DNA of 64,000 nt, taken from assembly GCF_024181585.1 (NCBI RefSeq), contig NZ_CP054258.1, positions 2,356,001-2,420,000 of the forward strand, in the 5' to 3' direction. The position numbers and the translations under genes are program-made. The notes beneath the pieces are model-generated. The model was not told the origin of the DNA. It saw nothing but the letters and a program-made list of their open reading frames with translations, and searched no databases. How positions within the stretch are numbered: the first letter of the stretch is position 1; each line of letters begins with the position of its first letter. The DNA comes from Treponema socranskii subsp. buccale. GTDB lineage: Bacteria > Spirochaetota > Spirochaetia > Treponematales > Treponemataceae. Of this stretch, positions 50,552 to 59,900 are shown one piece after another.

Positions 50552-51442
50552 TTATTTCGGCAAAGCGGCTTCAATATTTCTGACGCCGCGCCGATAGGGC
50601 TTACCTTCCCGCTTTGTAATCAGGGCGCCTTCATCGTCGGTAAACACTCTGAACTCGTGCGTACTGTCTTCGGGATTGTCGGTGTGATCGAGTTTAATGC
50701 TGCGCAGCGCGCCGCCGAACGCTTTTATAAGATTGTCGGCCGTAAAAGTCGTTTCCGTCGGGCCTGCGGCAAGCACCGTTTTGTTGATAATCACGACGTG
50801 ATCGCAGAATTCGGGAACAGAACCCAAATCGTGCGTCGACACGAAAATCAAGTGTCCGTCGTTTTTAAGCTCACGCAAAAGATCGATTATCGCCGTTTCG
50901 GTTTTAACGTCGACTCCGGTAAAGGGCTCGTCAAGCAGGATGATTTTTCCCCGCTGCGCCAAAGCGCGCGCAAGAAAGACCCGCTTTTTTTGCCCGCCGG
51001 AAAGTTCTCCGATTTGGCGGTCTTTAAACTCGAGCATTTGCACGCGCTCAAGACTGCGTTCGGCAATTTCTTTGTCTTCCCTATTCGGTATGCGCAAAAA
51101 ATTCATATAACCGTAGCGCCCCATCATAACGACGTCCCATACGCTTACCGGAAACGACCAGTCCACTTCTTCCGACTGCGGCACGTAGGCAAGCAAGTGA
51201 TGTTTTTGCGCCACCCTCACCGGCTCGCTGCAGATTGTTACGGAACCGCTCATCGGTTTAATAAAACCCATTATCGTTTTAAAAAGCGTGGACTTGCCGC
51301 TGCCGTTTACGCCGACGAGCGCCGTAATCGTTCCTTTTTGCAAGCGGAACGACGCATCGTAGAGCGCAACGTGGCCGTTATTGTACGCGACGCTTACGTT
51401 TTGTACCGCAAGTTCAACGGGAACCTCCCTATCGGTATTCAT
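50552..51442 (-). CDS. troB: Metal ABC transporter ATPase TroB
   Basis: The 296-residue ATPase has Walker [10 protein letters not shown] (residues 44-52), Q-loop [31 protein letters not shown], signature [15 protein letters not shown], Walker [13 protein letters not shown], and the switch histidine in FVSTHDLG. The sequence [19 protein letters not shown] is typical of manganese/zinc importers. It energises TroCD. It is 13 bases downstream of troA in the same operon. A C-terminal extension of about 50 residues ([27 protein letters not shown]) is longer than usual. Confidence 0.95.
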   Translation of the reverse strand: MNTDREVPVELAVQNVSVAYNNGHVALYDASFRLQKGTITALVGVNGSGKSTLFKTIMGFIKPMSGSVTICSEPVRVAQKHHLLAYVPQSEEVDWSFPVSVWDVVMMGRYGYMNFLRIPNREDKEIAERSLERVQMLEFKDRQIGELSGGQKKRVFLARALAQRGKIILLDEPFTGVDVKTETAIIDLLRELKNDGHLIFVSTHDLGSVPEFCDHVVIINKTVLAAGPTETTFTADNLIKAFGGALRSIKLDHTDNPEDSTHEFRVFTDDEGALITKREGKPYRRGVRNIEAALPK

Positions 51443-51455
51443 ATTTTGCCTCGCA

Positions 51456-52406
51456 TTATTTTGATAAACTGTCTTGAAATCCCCTTACAATCGTATCCGC
51501 ATTGTATTCGAGCATTTTCAAATAGGTCGGCGCATCCCCGTCTTCGTAGGTTAAAGAATCGACGTACAAAACACCGCCGTAATAAGCGCCGGTTTCTTTG
51601 CACACTTGCAGCTGCGGCTTATTGCTGATCGTACTTTCGGAAAATGCGACGGGAATGTGATTTTTCCGTATCGTGTCCACAACTTTTTGAATTTGCTGCG
51701 GTGTGCCTTCTTCATCGGCGTTTACCGGCCACAGGTACAATTCCTTCATATTGCAGTCGCGGATAAGATATGAAAAAGCGCCTTCGCAGGTTACGAGCCA
51801 ACGCTGCTCTTCGGGGATTTCGGAAAGCTTGTCCGCCAAAAAGCCGTCGATTTTTTTAATGCTTTCGCTGTAGGATGCCGCGTTTGCGTTAAACGTTTCG
51901 GCATTGGCAGGATCCAAAGCGACAAAGGCCTTTCGGATATTTTCGACATAGACGAGGGCGTTTTTCGGCGACATCCACGAGTGAGGATTGGGCATGCCGT
52001 TGTACGGACCTTCGCCGATACCCAGCGGCTCTATGCCCTCGCTCAGCGTTGCGCTCGGGACGTTTTTAACGCTTCCCATAAATTTTTCGAACCAGCGCTC
52101 AAGGCCGAAGCCGTTACGCAAAACCAAATCCGCAGACTGCGCCTTTACGACGTCGAGCGGCGTCGGTTCGTATTCGTGAATTTCCGCACCGGGCTTTGTA
52201 ATCGATTCGACGAGAATCTTATCGCCCGCAATATTTTGCGCCATATCCTGCAAGATCGTAAAAGTCGTTACGACACGCTTGGGACGTGCCGAATCCTGAG
52301 CGCTCGCCGCATCCGCACTTTTTTTTGCGCATCCGGTAATACAGACGGCGCACAACACTGCCGCCGCGGCAATCGAAGCGGCGGTGAACCCTATGTTTTT
52401 TTTCAT
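51456..52406 (-). CDS. troA: Metal-binding lipoprotein TroA (manganese-type ligand set)
   Basis: The 316-residue protein has a lipoprotein signal (VCITGC, cysteine 26) and the cluster-9 binding fold. The metal ligands appear to be H77 (EIHEYEPTP), H142 (PNPHSWMSP), E208 (TCEGAFSYL) and D283 (YVDSL). T. pallidum TroA has histidine at the third position, whereas the manganese protein PsaA has glutamate, in the same TxEGAF and EEEGTP context. This suggests manganese as the main metal. It acts in the periplasm, anchored by lipid, and delivers metal to TroBCD. Its upstream region carries three palindromic operators. Confidence 0.94.
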   Translation of the reverse strand: MKKNIGFTAASIAAAAVLCAVCITGCAKKSADAASAQDSARPKRVVTTFTILQDMAQNIAGDKILVESITKPGAEIHEYEPTPLDVVKAQSADLVLRNGFGLERWFEKFMGSVKNVPSATLSEGIEPLGIGEGPYNGMPNPHSWMSPKNALVYVENIRKAFVALDPANAETFNANAASYSESIKKIDGFLADKLSEIPEEQRWLVTCEGAFSYLIRDCNMKELYLWPVNADEEGTPQQIQKVVDTIRKNHIPVAFSESTISNKPQLQVCKETGAYYGGVLYVDSLTYEDGDAPTYLKMLEYNADTIVRGFQDSLSK

Positions 52407-52422
52407 ATCAACTCCTATAACA

Positions 52423-52456
52423 AGCGCTATTTCAGGCGCCGTTTTTTATCATACCC
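52423..52456 (-). repeat. Short fragment resembling the start of the dispersed repeat
   Basis: Read on the minus strand, GGTATGATAAAAAACGGC followed by GCCTGAAATAGCGC closely matches the opening of repeat copies A-C (GGAGGTAYGATAAAAAGC then CTGAAATNNCGC). Only about 34 bases are present. It lies in the troA leader, downstream of the operators and just upstream of the ribosome site. Confidence 0.55.
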
Positions 52457-52466
52457 CCGGCAATAT

Positions 52467-52600
52467 ACGTAGTACATACTACATAATAACGCCGGACTTC
52501 TCCTCTGTCGACACTCGTAGCAGCCGGGGTATTCCGATAATGTAGTATGTACTACATACTGCCCGCCATAAATGTAGTACATACTACCTCACTTTGTCAA
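52467..52600 (-). promoter_or_regulatory. troA promoter with three TroR-type operators
   Basis: Three copies of GTAGTA-N2-TACTAC are present: 52469-52482, 52542-52555 (arms extended to ATGTAGTA/TACTACAT, 52540-52557) and 52574-52587. On the minus strand TTGACA (52600-52595) with an 18-base spacer gives TACATT (52576-52571), so the third palindrome covers the spacer and -10 box. Binding by the DtxR-type TroR encoded upstream would block the promoter. The other two sites lie in the leader and would act as roadblocks or for cooperative binding. Confidence 0.8.
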
Positions 52601-52641
52601 GAGGTAAACCTTAAAAATTATATAAAAAATTGATATGGAAT

Positions 52642-53058
52642 TTAATGCTCGGCTATAAAATTTTTCATACACTCGAGCGTCTCGGCGCTGATGTGATGTT
52701 CCAAACCCTCGGAATCGATGACGGCGGTTTTTTCGCTCACACCGATTTTCAGTAAAAAATTTCGGACAATACCATGCCGCTTGGTACATTTTCGTGCAAG
52801 CGCATAGCCGTCAGCTGTGAGGACTATCGGTTTGCGCGCTTCGGTTTCTATAAAACCGTTGGCCTTTAACCGCTGCAAAACTTGGATAACGGATACGTGA
52901 CTCACGCCGAAATACCGCGCGAGATCCATGACGCGGCATTCGCCGGCCTCTTTAATTATTTTTGCGATAACTTCGGTGTAATCTTCGAGTGTTTCCGCCG
53001 CGTGATCGGCGCGGGTACGTAAAAAAGCAAGCGATGCTTCCGTTTTTTCTTCCGGCAT
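52642..53058 (-). CDS. troR: DtxR/MntR-family metalloregulator TroR
   Basis: The 138-residue repressor has a winged-helix domain (LEDYTEVIAKIIKEAGECRVMDLARYFGVSHVSVIQVLQRLKANGFI) and a dimerisation/metal domain (KRHGIVRNFLLKIGVSEKTAVIDSEGLEHHISAETLECM). The metal residues match MntR: D and E in EDYTEVI, H in KRHG, and E, E, H in DSEGLEHH, which favours manganese sensing. The SH3-like third domain of DtxR is absent, as in MntR. The ATG at 53058 has ACGGAG upstream and is preferred over an ATG at 53106. It has its own promoter at 53124-53152. Confidence 0.92.
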   Translation of the reverse strand: MPEEKTEASLAFLRTRADHAAETLEDYTEVIAKIIKEAGECRVMDLARYFGVSHVSVIQVLQRLKANGFIETEARKPIVLTADGYALARKCTKRHGIVRNFLLKIGVSEKTAVIDSEGLEHHISAETLECMKNFIAEH

Positions 53059-53123
53059 TATGCGCTCCGTCTCCGTATCGTTCGAATCCTTTCCGGCATA
53101 CTGCATCGTAAAAAGGATTTTGC

Positions 53124-53152
53124 ATTATACACTATAAATCGTTTTTTTTCAA
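53124..53152 (-). promoter_or_regulatory. troR promoter
   Basis: On the minus strand TTGAAA (53152-53147) and TATAAT (53129-53124) are 17 bases apart. The transcript would start near 53117, about 60 bases before the troR ATG. No GTAGTA-N2-TACTAC palindrome is seen here. Confidence 0.65.
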
Positions 53153-53253
53153 AAGGCCGAGAGCGGAGGGTTCATCGTCGTTTTGAAGTATGCGTATGAA
53201 AGCGTCGGTTCAATAAGCGCATTGGTGTCCGCCAGACAATCAATCCCATTCAT
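53149..53253 (-). pseudogene. Truncated VapC-like (PIN domain) toxin remnant
   Basis: A 34-codon frame begins with an ATG that overlaps the end of the antitoxin-like gene by 14 bases and reads MNGIDCLADTNALIEPT before ending. LADTNALI is the first strand and first catalytic aspartate of PIN-domain toxins, which are normally about 130 residues. Everything after the first strand is missing; the remaining residues show no PIN pattern. The troR promoter lies at the break point. It is a decayed toxin gene. Confidence 0.65.
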
Positions 53254-53449
53254 GCCGCATTTCCTTTTGCATTGCAAGACCGTCGCGCCGTATGTTTACA
53301 CTGCCGAAATATTGCGATAAATCATGTCCCCGTATTTGTTCGGTATTCTTTTTGTAACGGTACAAAATATATTCGACATAATTTTCGATATCCGCAAGGT
53401 GTTCCTGCGGTACCGCCTTTATCTGCTCAAAAAGCGTTTCGTATGCCAT
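53240..53449 (-). CDS. Antitoxin-like small protein (partner of a decayed VapC)
   Basis: The 69-residue protein MAYETLFEQIKAVPQEHLADIENYVEYILYRYKKNTEQ... resembles DUF2281-type antitoxins, which have a short helix ending in the YVEYI motif and an acidic/basic tail. It overlaps a PIN-toxin N-terminus, the usual antitoxin-toxin order. With the toxin gene broken the protein may be an orphan or no longer needed. The ribosome site (GAAGGTGAAAT) is weak. Identification depends on the neighbouring remnant. Confidence 0.6.
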   Translation of the reverse strand: MAYETLFEQIKAVPQEHLADIENYVEYILYRYKKNTEQIRGHDLSQYFGSVNIRRDGLAMQKEMRHEWD

Positions 53450-53784
53450 ATTTCACCTTCGCTTTACATCGGGATATATCGATTATAACGCAAGTTTTCC
53501 TTTTCCCCTATTGCAGTATCAGGGCGTACGAACCCGACGAAAATCCCGCCTTGCTCACAATGCATTATTTCAGTATATTATTAGATTGAATGGCGAGTTT
53601 GGAAAATGTTAACCGATAAAGCTGTGCTTACGGCGAGAACTTCGTTCGGCTTCGCCTCACTACCGAGTTTGCTCTGCAAACTCGCCTGTGTGCCGGAACC
53701 TCGCCTCCGCACGATTTTATTTATTTTCAAAACTCGACCTTCAGCTGATGCGCTGACGGAAAGTTGGAATTATTAGGAGCAATC
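53450..53784. other. Intergenic region with repeat-like palindrome
   Basis: This 335-base gap between divergent genes has no convincing coding frame. It contains CGAGTTTGC-tct-GCAAACTCG (53664-53684), the same palindrome as at 7207 and 13154, within C/G-rich TTCGCCTC-type text similar to the region at 6.8-7.2 kb. AGGAGC at its right end is the clpP ribosome site. Confidence 0.6.
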
Positions 53785-54426
53785 GTGTATAAGTATGTGA
53801 CGATGTCGCCTCGATGCGACGATGAAGACGATGATGAAAAGAAAAAGATGCCGGAGATGCCCGATCCGCTTACGGAAAAATTCTTAAAGACGCGGCAGAT
53901 TATCCTGTCGGGCGAAATCAATAAAGATTTGGCGGATAAAGTCGTGCGCCAGCTGCTCGTGCTCGAAGCGGCAGACGATAAAAAAACTATCTATATGTAT
54001 ATCGATTCGCCCGGCGGAGATGTCGATGCGGGTTTTGCGATCTTCGATATGATCCGCTTTATCAAAGCGCCGGTAGTCCTCATCGGCATGGGACTGGTTG
54101 CAAGCGCGGCCGCCCTCGTGCTGCTCGCCGTTCCGAAAGACAGGCGCGCGGGGCTTCCGAACAGCCACTATCTCATCCACCAGCCGATGAGCGGCATGAA
54201 AGGCGTCGCGACGGACATCGAAATCCACGCGAAAGAGCTCGCAAAAACGCACGCGAAACTCAACCGCATCATCGCCGAAGAAACGGGTACGAGCGAAGAG
54301 CAGGTCGCAAAGGATACCGACCGCGATCACTGGCTCGACGCCGACGAAGCGAAGCAATACGGTCTTATCAGCCGTGTCGTTAAAACGCGGGCGGAAATTG
54401 TCAAAGGTGATTCCGGCGCGAAATAA
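53785..54426 (+). CDS. clpP: ClpP-type serine protease subunit
   Basis: The 213-residue protein is a ClpP peptidase with S107 (GLVASAAALVLLA), H132 (SHYLIHQPM) and D181 (DTDRDHWLDADEAKQYGLI) as the catalytic triad. YMYIDSPGGDVDAGFAIFDMI is the conserved strand of the ring handle. It assembles into a tetradecamer and degrades proteins fed by a Clp ATPase. The N-terminus is unusual, with an acidic run CDDEDDDEKKKMPEMPDP before the body, where most ClpP have the axial loop; this may alter docking of the ATPase. GTG at 53785 with AGGAGC is chosen over an upstream TTG. The GNAT gene follows six bases later. Confidence 0.92.
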   Translation: MYKYVTMSPRCDDEDDDEKKKMPEMPDPLTEKFLKTRQIILSGEINKDLADKVVRQLLVLEAADDKKTIYMYIDSPGGDVDAGFAIFDMIRFIKAPVVLIGMGLVASAAALVLLAVPKDRRAGLPNSHYLIHQPMSGMKGVATDIEIHAKELAKTHAKLNRIIAEETGTSEEQVAKDTDRDHWLDADEAKQYGLISRVVKTRAEIVKGDSGAK

Positions 54427-54432
54427 ATCGAT

Positions 54433-55338
54433 ATGACATTCCTTTTGACCGAAGAGCTTGCGGACGCAATCGTATCCGCGCTCGAAAATCAAGAACGGCG
54501 TTTCGTCGTGGACGCTGAAAAACAAGAGCTTTCGGATGCGGCTTCGGTCGAAGCGGATGAAGTACGCTACTATGCATTGCCCGAATGGGATTCCGCGGCA
54601 GGTTTTACATTGCGGGAAGCTTTCGCCGCTTCCGTATATGCGCCGCTTGTTCGTGCCGAGCTGCAGGATGCTTTGCATTCGGGAAGGGGGGTATTCAGAA
54701 ATTTCAAGACTGTCTTAAAAAAATTTCCTGAAGTCGAAAAACGGTGGCATCGATTCAAAAACAAAAAGCTCCGTGAATACATCGGCGGATGGTACAACGA
54801 TTTGCGTGAAATATGGGGTTTGGAAAAGCTCGATCATATCGTTGAAGAATACGACGATTTGCTTCGAAACGACTTCACATTTCAGGCATACGATTCCGCA
54901 CGGGACGCGGATTGCATCCTTCATTCGGTATGCGTGCGCGGTTTTTATTCCGCTTTGCCGGACGATACGGATTGCGATGAAATCGAAAAAGCGGCAGACG
55001 AATTATGGCGGCAGCTTTTCGCATTCGGAGAATCCGCACATCAAATCGGATTCGTTTGCCGCACGCCGGACGGCGATTTTGCCGGATGTATTACGGCGGC
55101 GGACGTTTCGTCCCGAACGAAAACGACGGCCGTTTTAACAAGTTTTTTCGTGCCCGAAAGCTATCGAGGCTTGGGCATCGGAAGCGAACTTTTTTCACTG
55201 TGCCTCGCCGGCCTTCAAAAGCGTGGCAAGCGTTATGTAGTGACTGCAAACACGATTATACCCGACAGCCTCGTCGCTCTGTTCGAGCGCAACGGTTTTC
55301 AAAAAACAGGCTCGGGTTTTGCAGCGAAGATTCAGTAA
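54433..55338 (+). CDS. GNAT-family N-acetyltransferase
   Basis: The 301-residue protein has a C-terminal GNAT domain (residues about 190-300): RTKTTAVLTSFFVPESYRGLGIGSELFSLCLAGLQKRGKRYVVTANTIIPDSLVALFERNGFQKTG. YRGLGIGSEL is the acetyl-CoA pyrophosphate loop. The first 180 residues (TEELADAIVSALENQERRFVVDAEKQEL) are not recognised and look helical, perhaps a substrate-recognition part. The acceptor is unknown. It begins six bases after clpP and the next gene follows 28 bases later, so these are probably co-transcribed. Confidence 0.85.
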   Translation: MTFLLTEELADAIVSALENQERRFVVDAEKQELSDAASVEADEVRYYALPEWDSAAGFTLREAFAASVYAPLVRAELQDALHSGRGVFRNFKTVLKKFPEVEKRWHRFKNKKLREYIGGWYNDLREIWGLEKLDHIVEEYDDLLRNDFTFQAYDSARDADCILHSVCVRGFYSALPDDTDCDEIEKAADELWRQLFAFGESAHQIGFVCRTPDGDFAGCITAADVSSRTKTTAVLTSFFVPESYRGLGIGSELFSLCLAGLQKRGKRYVVTANTIIPDSLVALFERNGFQKTGSGFAAKIQ

Positions 55339-55366
55339 TTTTATTTTGATTTGAAGAGGTAATGAT

Positions 55367-56170
55367 ATGGCATTCCAACGAGAGATTGAAATCGACAAAG
55401 AGCGCGTAACGTCTTTTTTGAAAAACGCGCTGAACAAAGTGATGACCGAAGAAAATCCGGATCTGCTCAACGATTTGAAGAAAATATTCAAACGGACGAT
55501 TCCGTTTTCGAAACGCATGTACGTCGCCGCATATCTGACAAAAGAGATGCAGGGAAGATTTCACGGCGCTCCGAACGCGAGACGAAACGACATTTTCATG
55601 CACGGCGTGCGCGGCGGAAGAAATTTTAAAGATGCATCCTACGGCAGACCCTCATACAACGACCGGAGGGGAAACGGAGAATCTCTTTCCGATGAACTCC
55701 GCGCCGAAGCGCATACCCCGCACCCGCGCGTGCAGATCGACGAATCGCTTGCCGCGACGATATTCATCAGCATCGGGCGGAACAGACGCGTGTATCCGCG
55801 CGATCTCGTAGGCCTCCTCGTAAGCGTCGCCGGCCTCGATCGGGACAGAATCGGCGATATCCGCGTACTTGCAAATTATTCGTTCGTGCAGCTGTTCAAA
55901 GACGACACGGAAAAAGCGATCGCCGCGCTCAACGGCTACGATTACCGCGGACGGAAACTCGCGGTAAGTTTTTCCCGCCAAAGAGACGACGCATCTGAAA
56001 ACGGCGGAAACGTATATCCCTCCGATGACGTGCACGATACGATGCAAACGACCGAAGACGCGAAAGCCTACGCCGCTGCGGAAAAGGCCGCTCAGGACAA
56101 AGAGCCTTTTACCGCTCCTTCATACAAGAGTGAAGACGAAAATGCGGAAGGCGACGGCTACCTCGTTTGA
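55367..56170 (+). CDS. Stand-alone DbpA/CsdA-type RNA-binding protein
   Basis: The 267-residue protein contains an RNA-recognition fold at about residues 125-205 (ATIFISIGRNRRVYPRDLVGLLVSVAGLDRDRIGDIRVLANYSFVQLFKDDTEKAIAALNGYDYRGRKLAVSFSR). This is the DbpA domain usually found at the C-terminus of DEAD-box RNA helicases. Here no helicase domain is present; instead an N-terminal helical segment (FQREIEIDKERVTSFLKNALNKVMTEENPDLL) and a Gly/Arg-rich linker (HGVRGGRNFKD) precede it, and an acidic tail follows. It could be a helicase partner or an RNA chaperone. The ATG at 55367 has AGAGGTAATGAT upstream. Confidence 0.85.
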   Translation: MAFQREIEIDKERVTSFLKNALNKVMTEENPDLLNDLKKIFKRTIPFSKRMYVAAYLTKEMQGRFHGAPNARRNDIFMHGVRGGRNFKDASYGRPSYNDRRGNGESLSDELRAEAHTPHPRVQIDESLAATIFISIGRNRRVYPRDLVGLLVSVAGLDRDRIGDIRVLANYSFVQLFKDDTEKAIAALNGYDYRGRKLAVSFSRQRDDASENGGNVYPSDDVHDTMQTTEDAKAYAAAEKAAQDKEPFTAPSYKSEDENAEGDGYLV

Positions 56171-56200
56171 TTGCATCGCATTCGTAAAAATCGTCTTCAT

Positions 56201-56884
56201 ATGGAAGCATTAACGATTTTACGGACGGGACCGCTCGGTGTAAACACGTACATCGTGCCGCTTGCAGGAAATGCGGTATGCATCGTCGATCCCGCCGCCT
56301 GCGCCCTTTCCGGCGATGAAACGGAAATTACCGGATGGCTCGCCGAACACAAAAAAGAGCCGCGCGCTATCGTTTTGACACACGGGCACTTCGATCATAT
56401 TTTAGGGCTTCCGATTTTAAAGCGTGCCTACCCCGCCTGTCCGATCGCCGTTCACAAAGACGATGCGTGCCTGCTCGGAGGCGCTTCGGTTCAAATCGAA
56501 TCGCTTCGCCTCATGGGGCTTGAAGCCGTAGCCGCTGCCCTTCGCGATATGCCGCCTCCGGATCTGACGTTTTCGGGAGGAGAGACGCTCGGAGAAGTCA
56601 TACCCTGCGAAAAAGAGGACGTGCGCGCTTCTCTTTCACAGTGGAAGACAGTGCATACGCCGGGACATACGCCCGGTTCGATTTGCCTCTACAGCGCCGC
56701 GCGGAACGAACTCATCTCGGGCGATACGGTATTTTACCGAAGCTCGGGCCGTACCGATTTACCGGGAGGAGATGAGCGCGCGATGATTGCAAGCCTCGTG
56801 TCGATCAAAAAAACGATTCCGCCTGAAACGCTCGTATATCCCGGCCACGACTACTGCGGCTTTCCGATTCGGAAAAATTATTAA
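56201..56884 (+). CDS. Metallo-beta-lactamase-fold hydrolase (glyoxalase II-like)
   Basis: The 227-residue protein has the di-metal motif THGHFDHI near residue 65, then HTPGHTPGSICLY, SGDTVFYRSSGRTDLPGGD and YPGHDYCG, the complete ligand set of glyoxalase II-type hydrolases. It lacks a signal peptide and acts in the cytoplasm. Proteins of this short form hydrolyse thioesters or other small esters; the substrate is not clear. The frame is open from a TTG at 56171, but the ATG at 56201 starts right before the conserved ILRTGPLGVNTYIV strand and is adopted. Neither start has a ribosome site, so translation may depend on coupling to the preceding gene. Confidence 0.88.
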   Translation: MEALTILRTGPLGVNTYIVPLAGNAVCIVDPAACALSGDETEITGWLAEHKKEPRAIVLTHGHFDHILGLPILKRAYPACPIAVHKDDACLLGGASVQIESLRLMGLEAVAAALRDMPPPDLTFSGGETLGEVIPCEKEDVRASLSQWKTVHTPGHTPGSICLYSAARNELISGDTVFYRSSGRTDLPGGDERAMIASLVSIKKTIPPETLVYPGHDYCGFPIRKNY

Positions 56885-56930
56885 TATAATTTGAGAGAGT
56901 TCCGCCGGCCGATTCGAGCGCCCGCACAAT

Positions 56931-59900
56931 TCACAGGCCGGTTGCGATGTCTTCGAGTGAAAAATCTCCGTGCGGAATTTCCGAAAACTCGTCATGTCTG
57001 ACGTAGTAGAGCACGCAGCGTACGTTTTTTTCCGGCACATTGAGGAGAGTTGCGACCGCCTTTCTGTAGCACGCTTGCTGACGGTAATACCGCGCAGGAT
57101 CGATTTCGTGATCGGTTTTGTAATCGATGATCGTATACGTGCCCTCTCCGTTGTCGAAAACCAAATCGATCGAACCCGTGACGATGTAACCGTCGATGCA
57201 CATCTTAAAGGCGTATTCGGTTTTTAACCACGCGCCTTCTTCCCGCGCTTTTAGGGCACGCGCACCGTATTCGGACGCTGCAAAGCGCGCACAGATTTTT
57301 TCACACACGGCGCTCAGTTTGTTTCGCTGCGCTTCGGACAATTTTCGCATATATTTTTCGGAAGAGAGTTTTATCTCGGCGGGATCGAAACCGTTCATAG
57401 CGTTTTCAAGGCAGGCGTGAACGAGCGTGCCGAATTCGTCGAAACCGAAGCGCACGTTTTCTTTTGTAAGTTTTCCAAGCAGTTCGTCGATTTCGGGATA
57501 GAGCTCGGGTCGCGCAGGTTCTCCCGTGCGGCCGGTCTCTGCGTCATAAAGATTTTCCAACGAACTCGGCGTAATGCGTTTCGAAAGCACTTCCGGCATT
57601 TTAATAAAATCGATATCGGGAGACGAAAAGACCGCGTCGGCATCCCGTATTTTACGATGCCGTACCGCATCGATCGGTTCGCTCATGCGGGATCCCGCGT
57701 ATATTTCCCGCTTCGATTTTTTTTCGATGCGCTCAAGGTCGAAGGGCGCGCCGCTTGAATATTGCACCGCAGCGTCCGAGTCGAGAAAATCGGGATAATA
57801 ATATGCGATGACAGGATCGAAAACGGACGCATCGCTTACGCGGTGTTTGTGATCTTTGTCGTACGAATACGTTCCGACAAAATAATAATCTTTGATCGCG
57901 CGGGTTGCAGCGACGTAGATCAGGCGGCGGAATTCGGCGATGTCTTTCGCACGGTTTTCGTCGCGCTGTTTGATAAAAAAATAATTTCGCTCCCCTTCGG
58001 CGGGTTTCAGCGAAACGCCCGCTTCTTCGCTGAAAAAATATTTTTCTTCGCTGTCGTTTTTTACGTTGTCGAAAGCGCCGAGAACGAACACGTGATCGAA
58101 CTGCAAGCCCTTGCTTTTGTGAACGGTCATTATCTGCACGGCGTCGATTTTTTCGAGCGGATAGGATATGTCGCTTACTCCCGTATCGTCGTTGCCGAAG
58201 CCTCTATCCGCTTCTTTTTGAGATGCGAGCATATCGACAAAATACGCCGCATCTTTTCCGTCCGCATCCGCCTGCCGCGCCGCTTCGAACAGCAGATCGT
58301 ACTGTTCGGCAAAGAGGCTCACCGCGCGGTTCAGCATCGTTTCATAGCGATAGCCCATATCGTACCACAGCGTATTGAGCGTTTTCGTGAGCGGTTCGGC
58401 GAGCACGCGCTCCTTATGCGTTTTAAAAAAATCCGCTGCGCGGATATAGCGCTCTCTTTCGATCGACCCCTCGGCAAATATATCGATAATTTTTTTATCG
58501 TCCGAAAACGGGGCGAATATAAAATCTTTACTGCGATAATCCGTCGAGTTTGCCAAGATGATTTTCACATCGTTTTCGGTAAGGCCTACGAAGGGCGAAC
58601 ACAAAAATGCCGCAAAAGCATTCATGTCCGACGGATAAACGCAGAGCCTGAGGAATGCGTATATATCGTTTGCGGGAGCATCGGCAAAGAGGTCGATTTG
58701 GCGGTCAATCACGTACGGAATGTGAAACCGTTCGAGCCGGCGCTTCAAATAATTTCTGTGCGTGCGCGACCTGTCGAGTACGACAAACGACGCATAGGGC
58801 TCCCCCGCTTCATGCATTTTAGCAATTTTTTCCGCGATGTAATACGCGAGCTGTTCCTGCACGTCGGGCACGAGACCCGATTCCTTTTCGAGAGCGTAAT
58901 CGTTTTTATTGTACGGCAAAAGCGCGAAGTGAGATCGGATATTCGATTTATCGAGCGCAATCGGAGCTTTGCGTTCGTGAGTGCTTTTATCGACATGGCG
59001 GGCGACGGTATCTTCCGTGTACAGCGCTTCATAAGGAGCGCCGAAGATTTGCGGAAAAAGAGAGGGCACACCGTCTTTACGAACATAGTCATCGCCTGAT
59101 TTATAGAAACCGCCGAAGATTTGATTAAAGCTCGTAAGCAGTTCCGGAAACGATCGGTAATTGTACACCATGCGGAGTTCCGCTTCGTCTTCGCCGCGGG
59201 CAAGGTCGCGCTTCAATTCATTGAATACCGACACATCGGCTCCGCGGAATTTATAGATCGACTGTTTTTCATCGCCGACAAAAAATAATGTATCGCCGGC
59301 AATATTCGGCACGAGCGCTTTTCGAATCGCAGCCGGATCATCTGTGGAGACTTCAGTATATTCGTCGAGGCGTTCGGCGAGGAGAAAGAGAAGATCGCGA
59401 TTTCGACCGTTGTTGTCCTGAAATTCGTCGATCATGATTTTATTGAATGCGGCCTTTTCCTGATTGCGGATATCTTTTTGTTCGATCAATATTTTCAACG
59501 CCATATCGCTCACGTCTTTAAACGTCAGCGCGCCCGACGTCCGCTTTTGCCGGTTTACAAGTTCGAGCAGTTCATCGAAGAGACTGCACATATCTTTGAT
59601 ATACGGAAACTCTTTGACATACACGGCAAGCGACGCAAGTTCGTCGGCATACTGCTGCAAGCCGCCGGTACACGCTCGTATCGCTTTGAGCGGGGCAGAT
59701 GCGTTTCCGGGCTTAAAGGCGGATAAAACTGCGACCCAATTCGCAAGGGGAAAAATTTTTTCGTACAACGCTTCGCTCGCCTCCACGTCTTCGGGTGAAA
59801 ACACCGTCGAAGCGAAATCGGGAAGCGGCTCTGTTTCGAAAAAGGAAAAAAGTTTTACGGCGGCGGCGTTTTTTTGCCACTTGCATGACGCATCGCTTTT

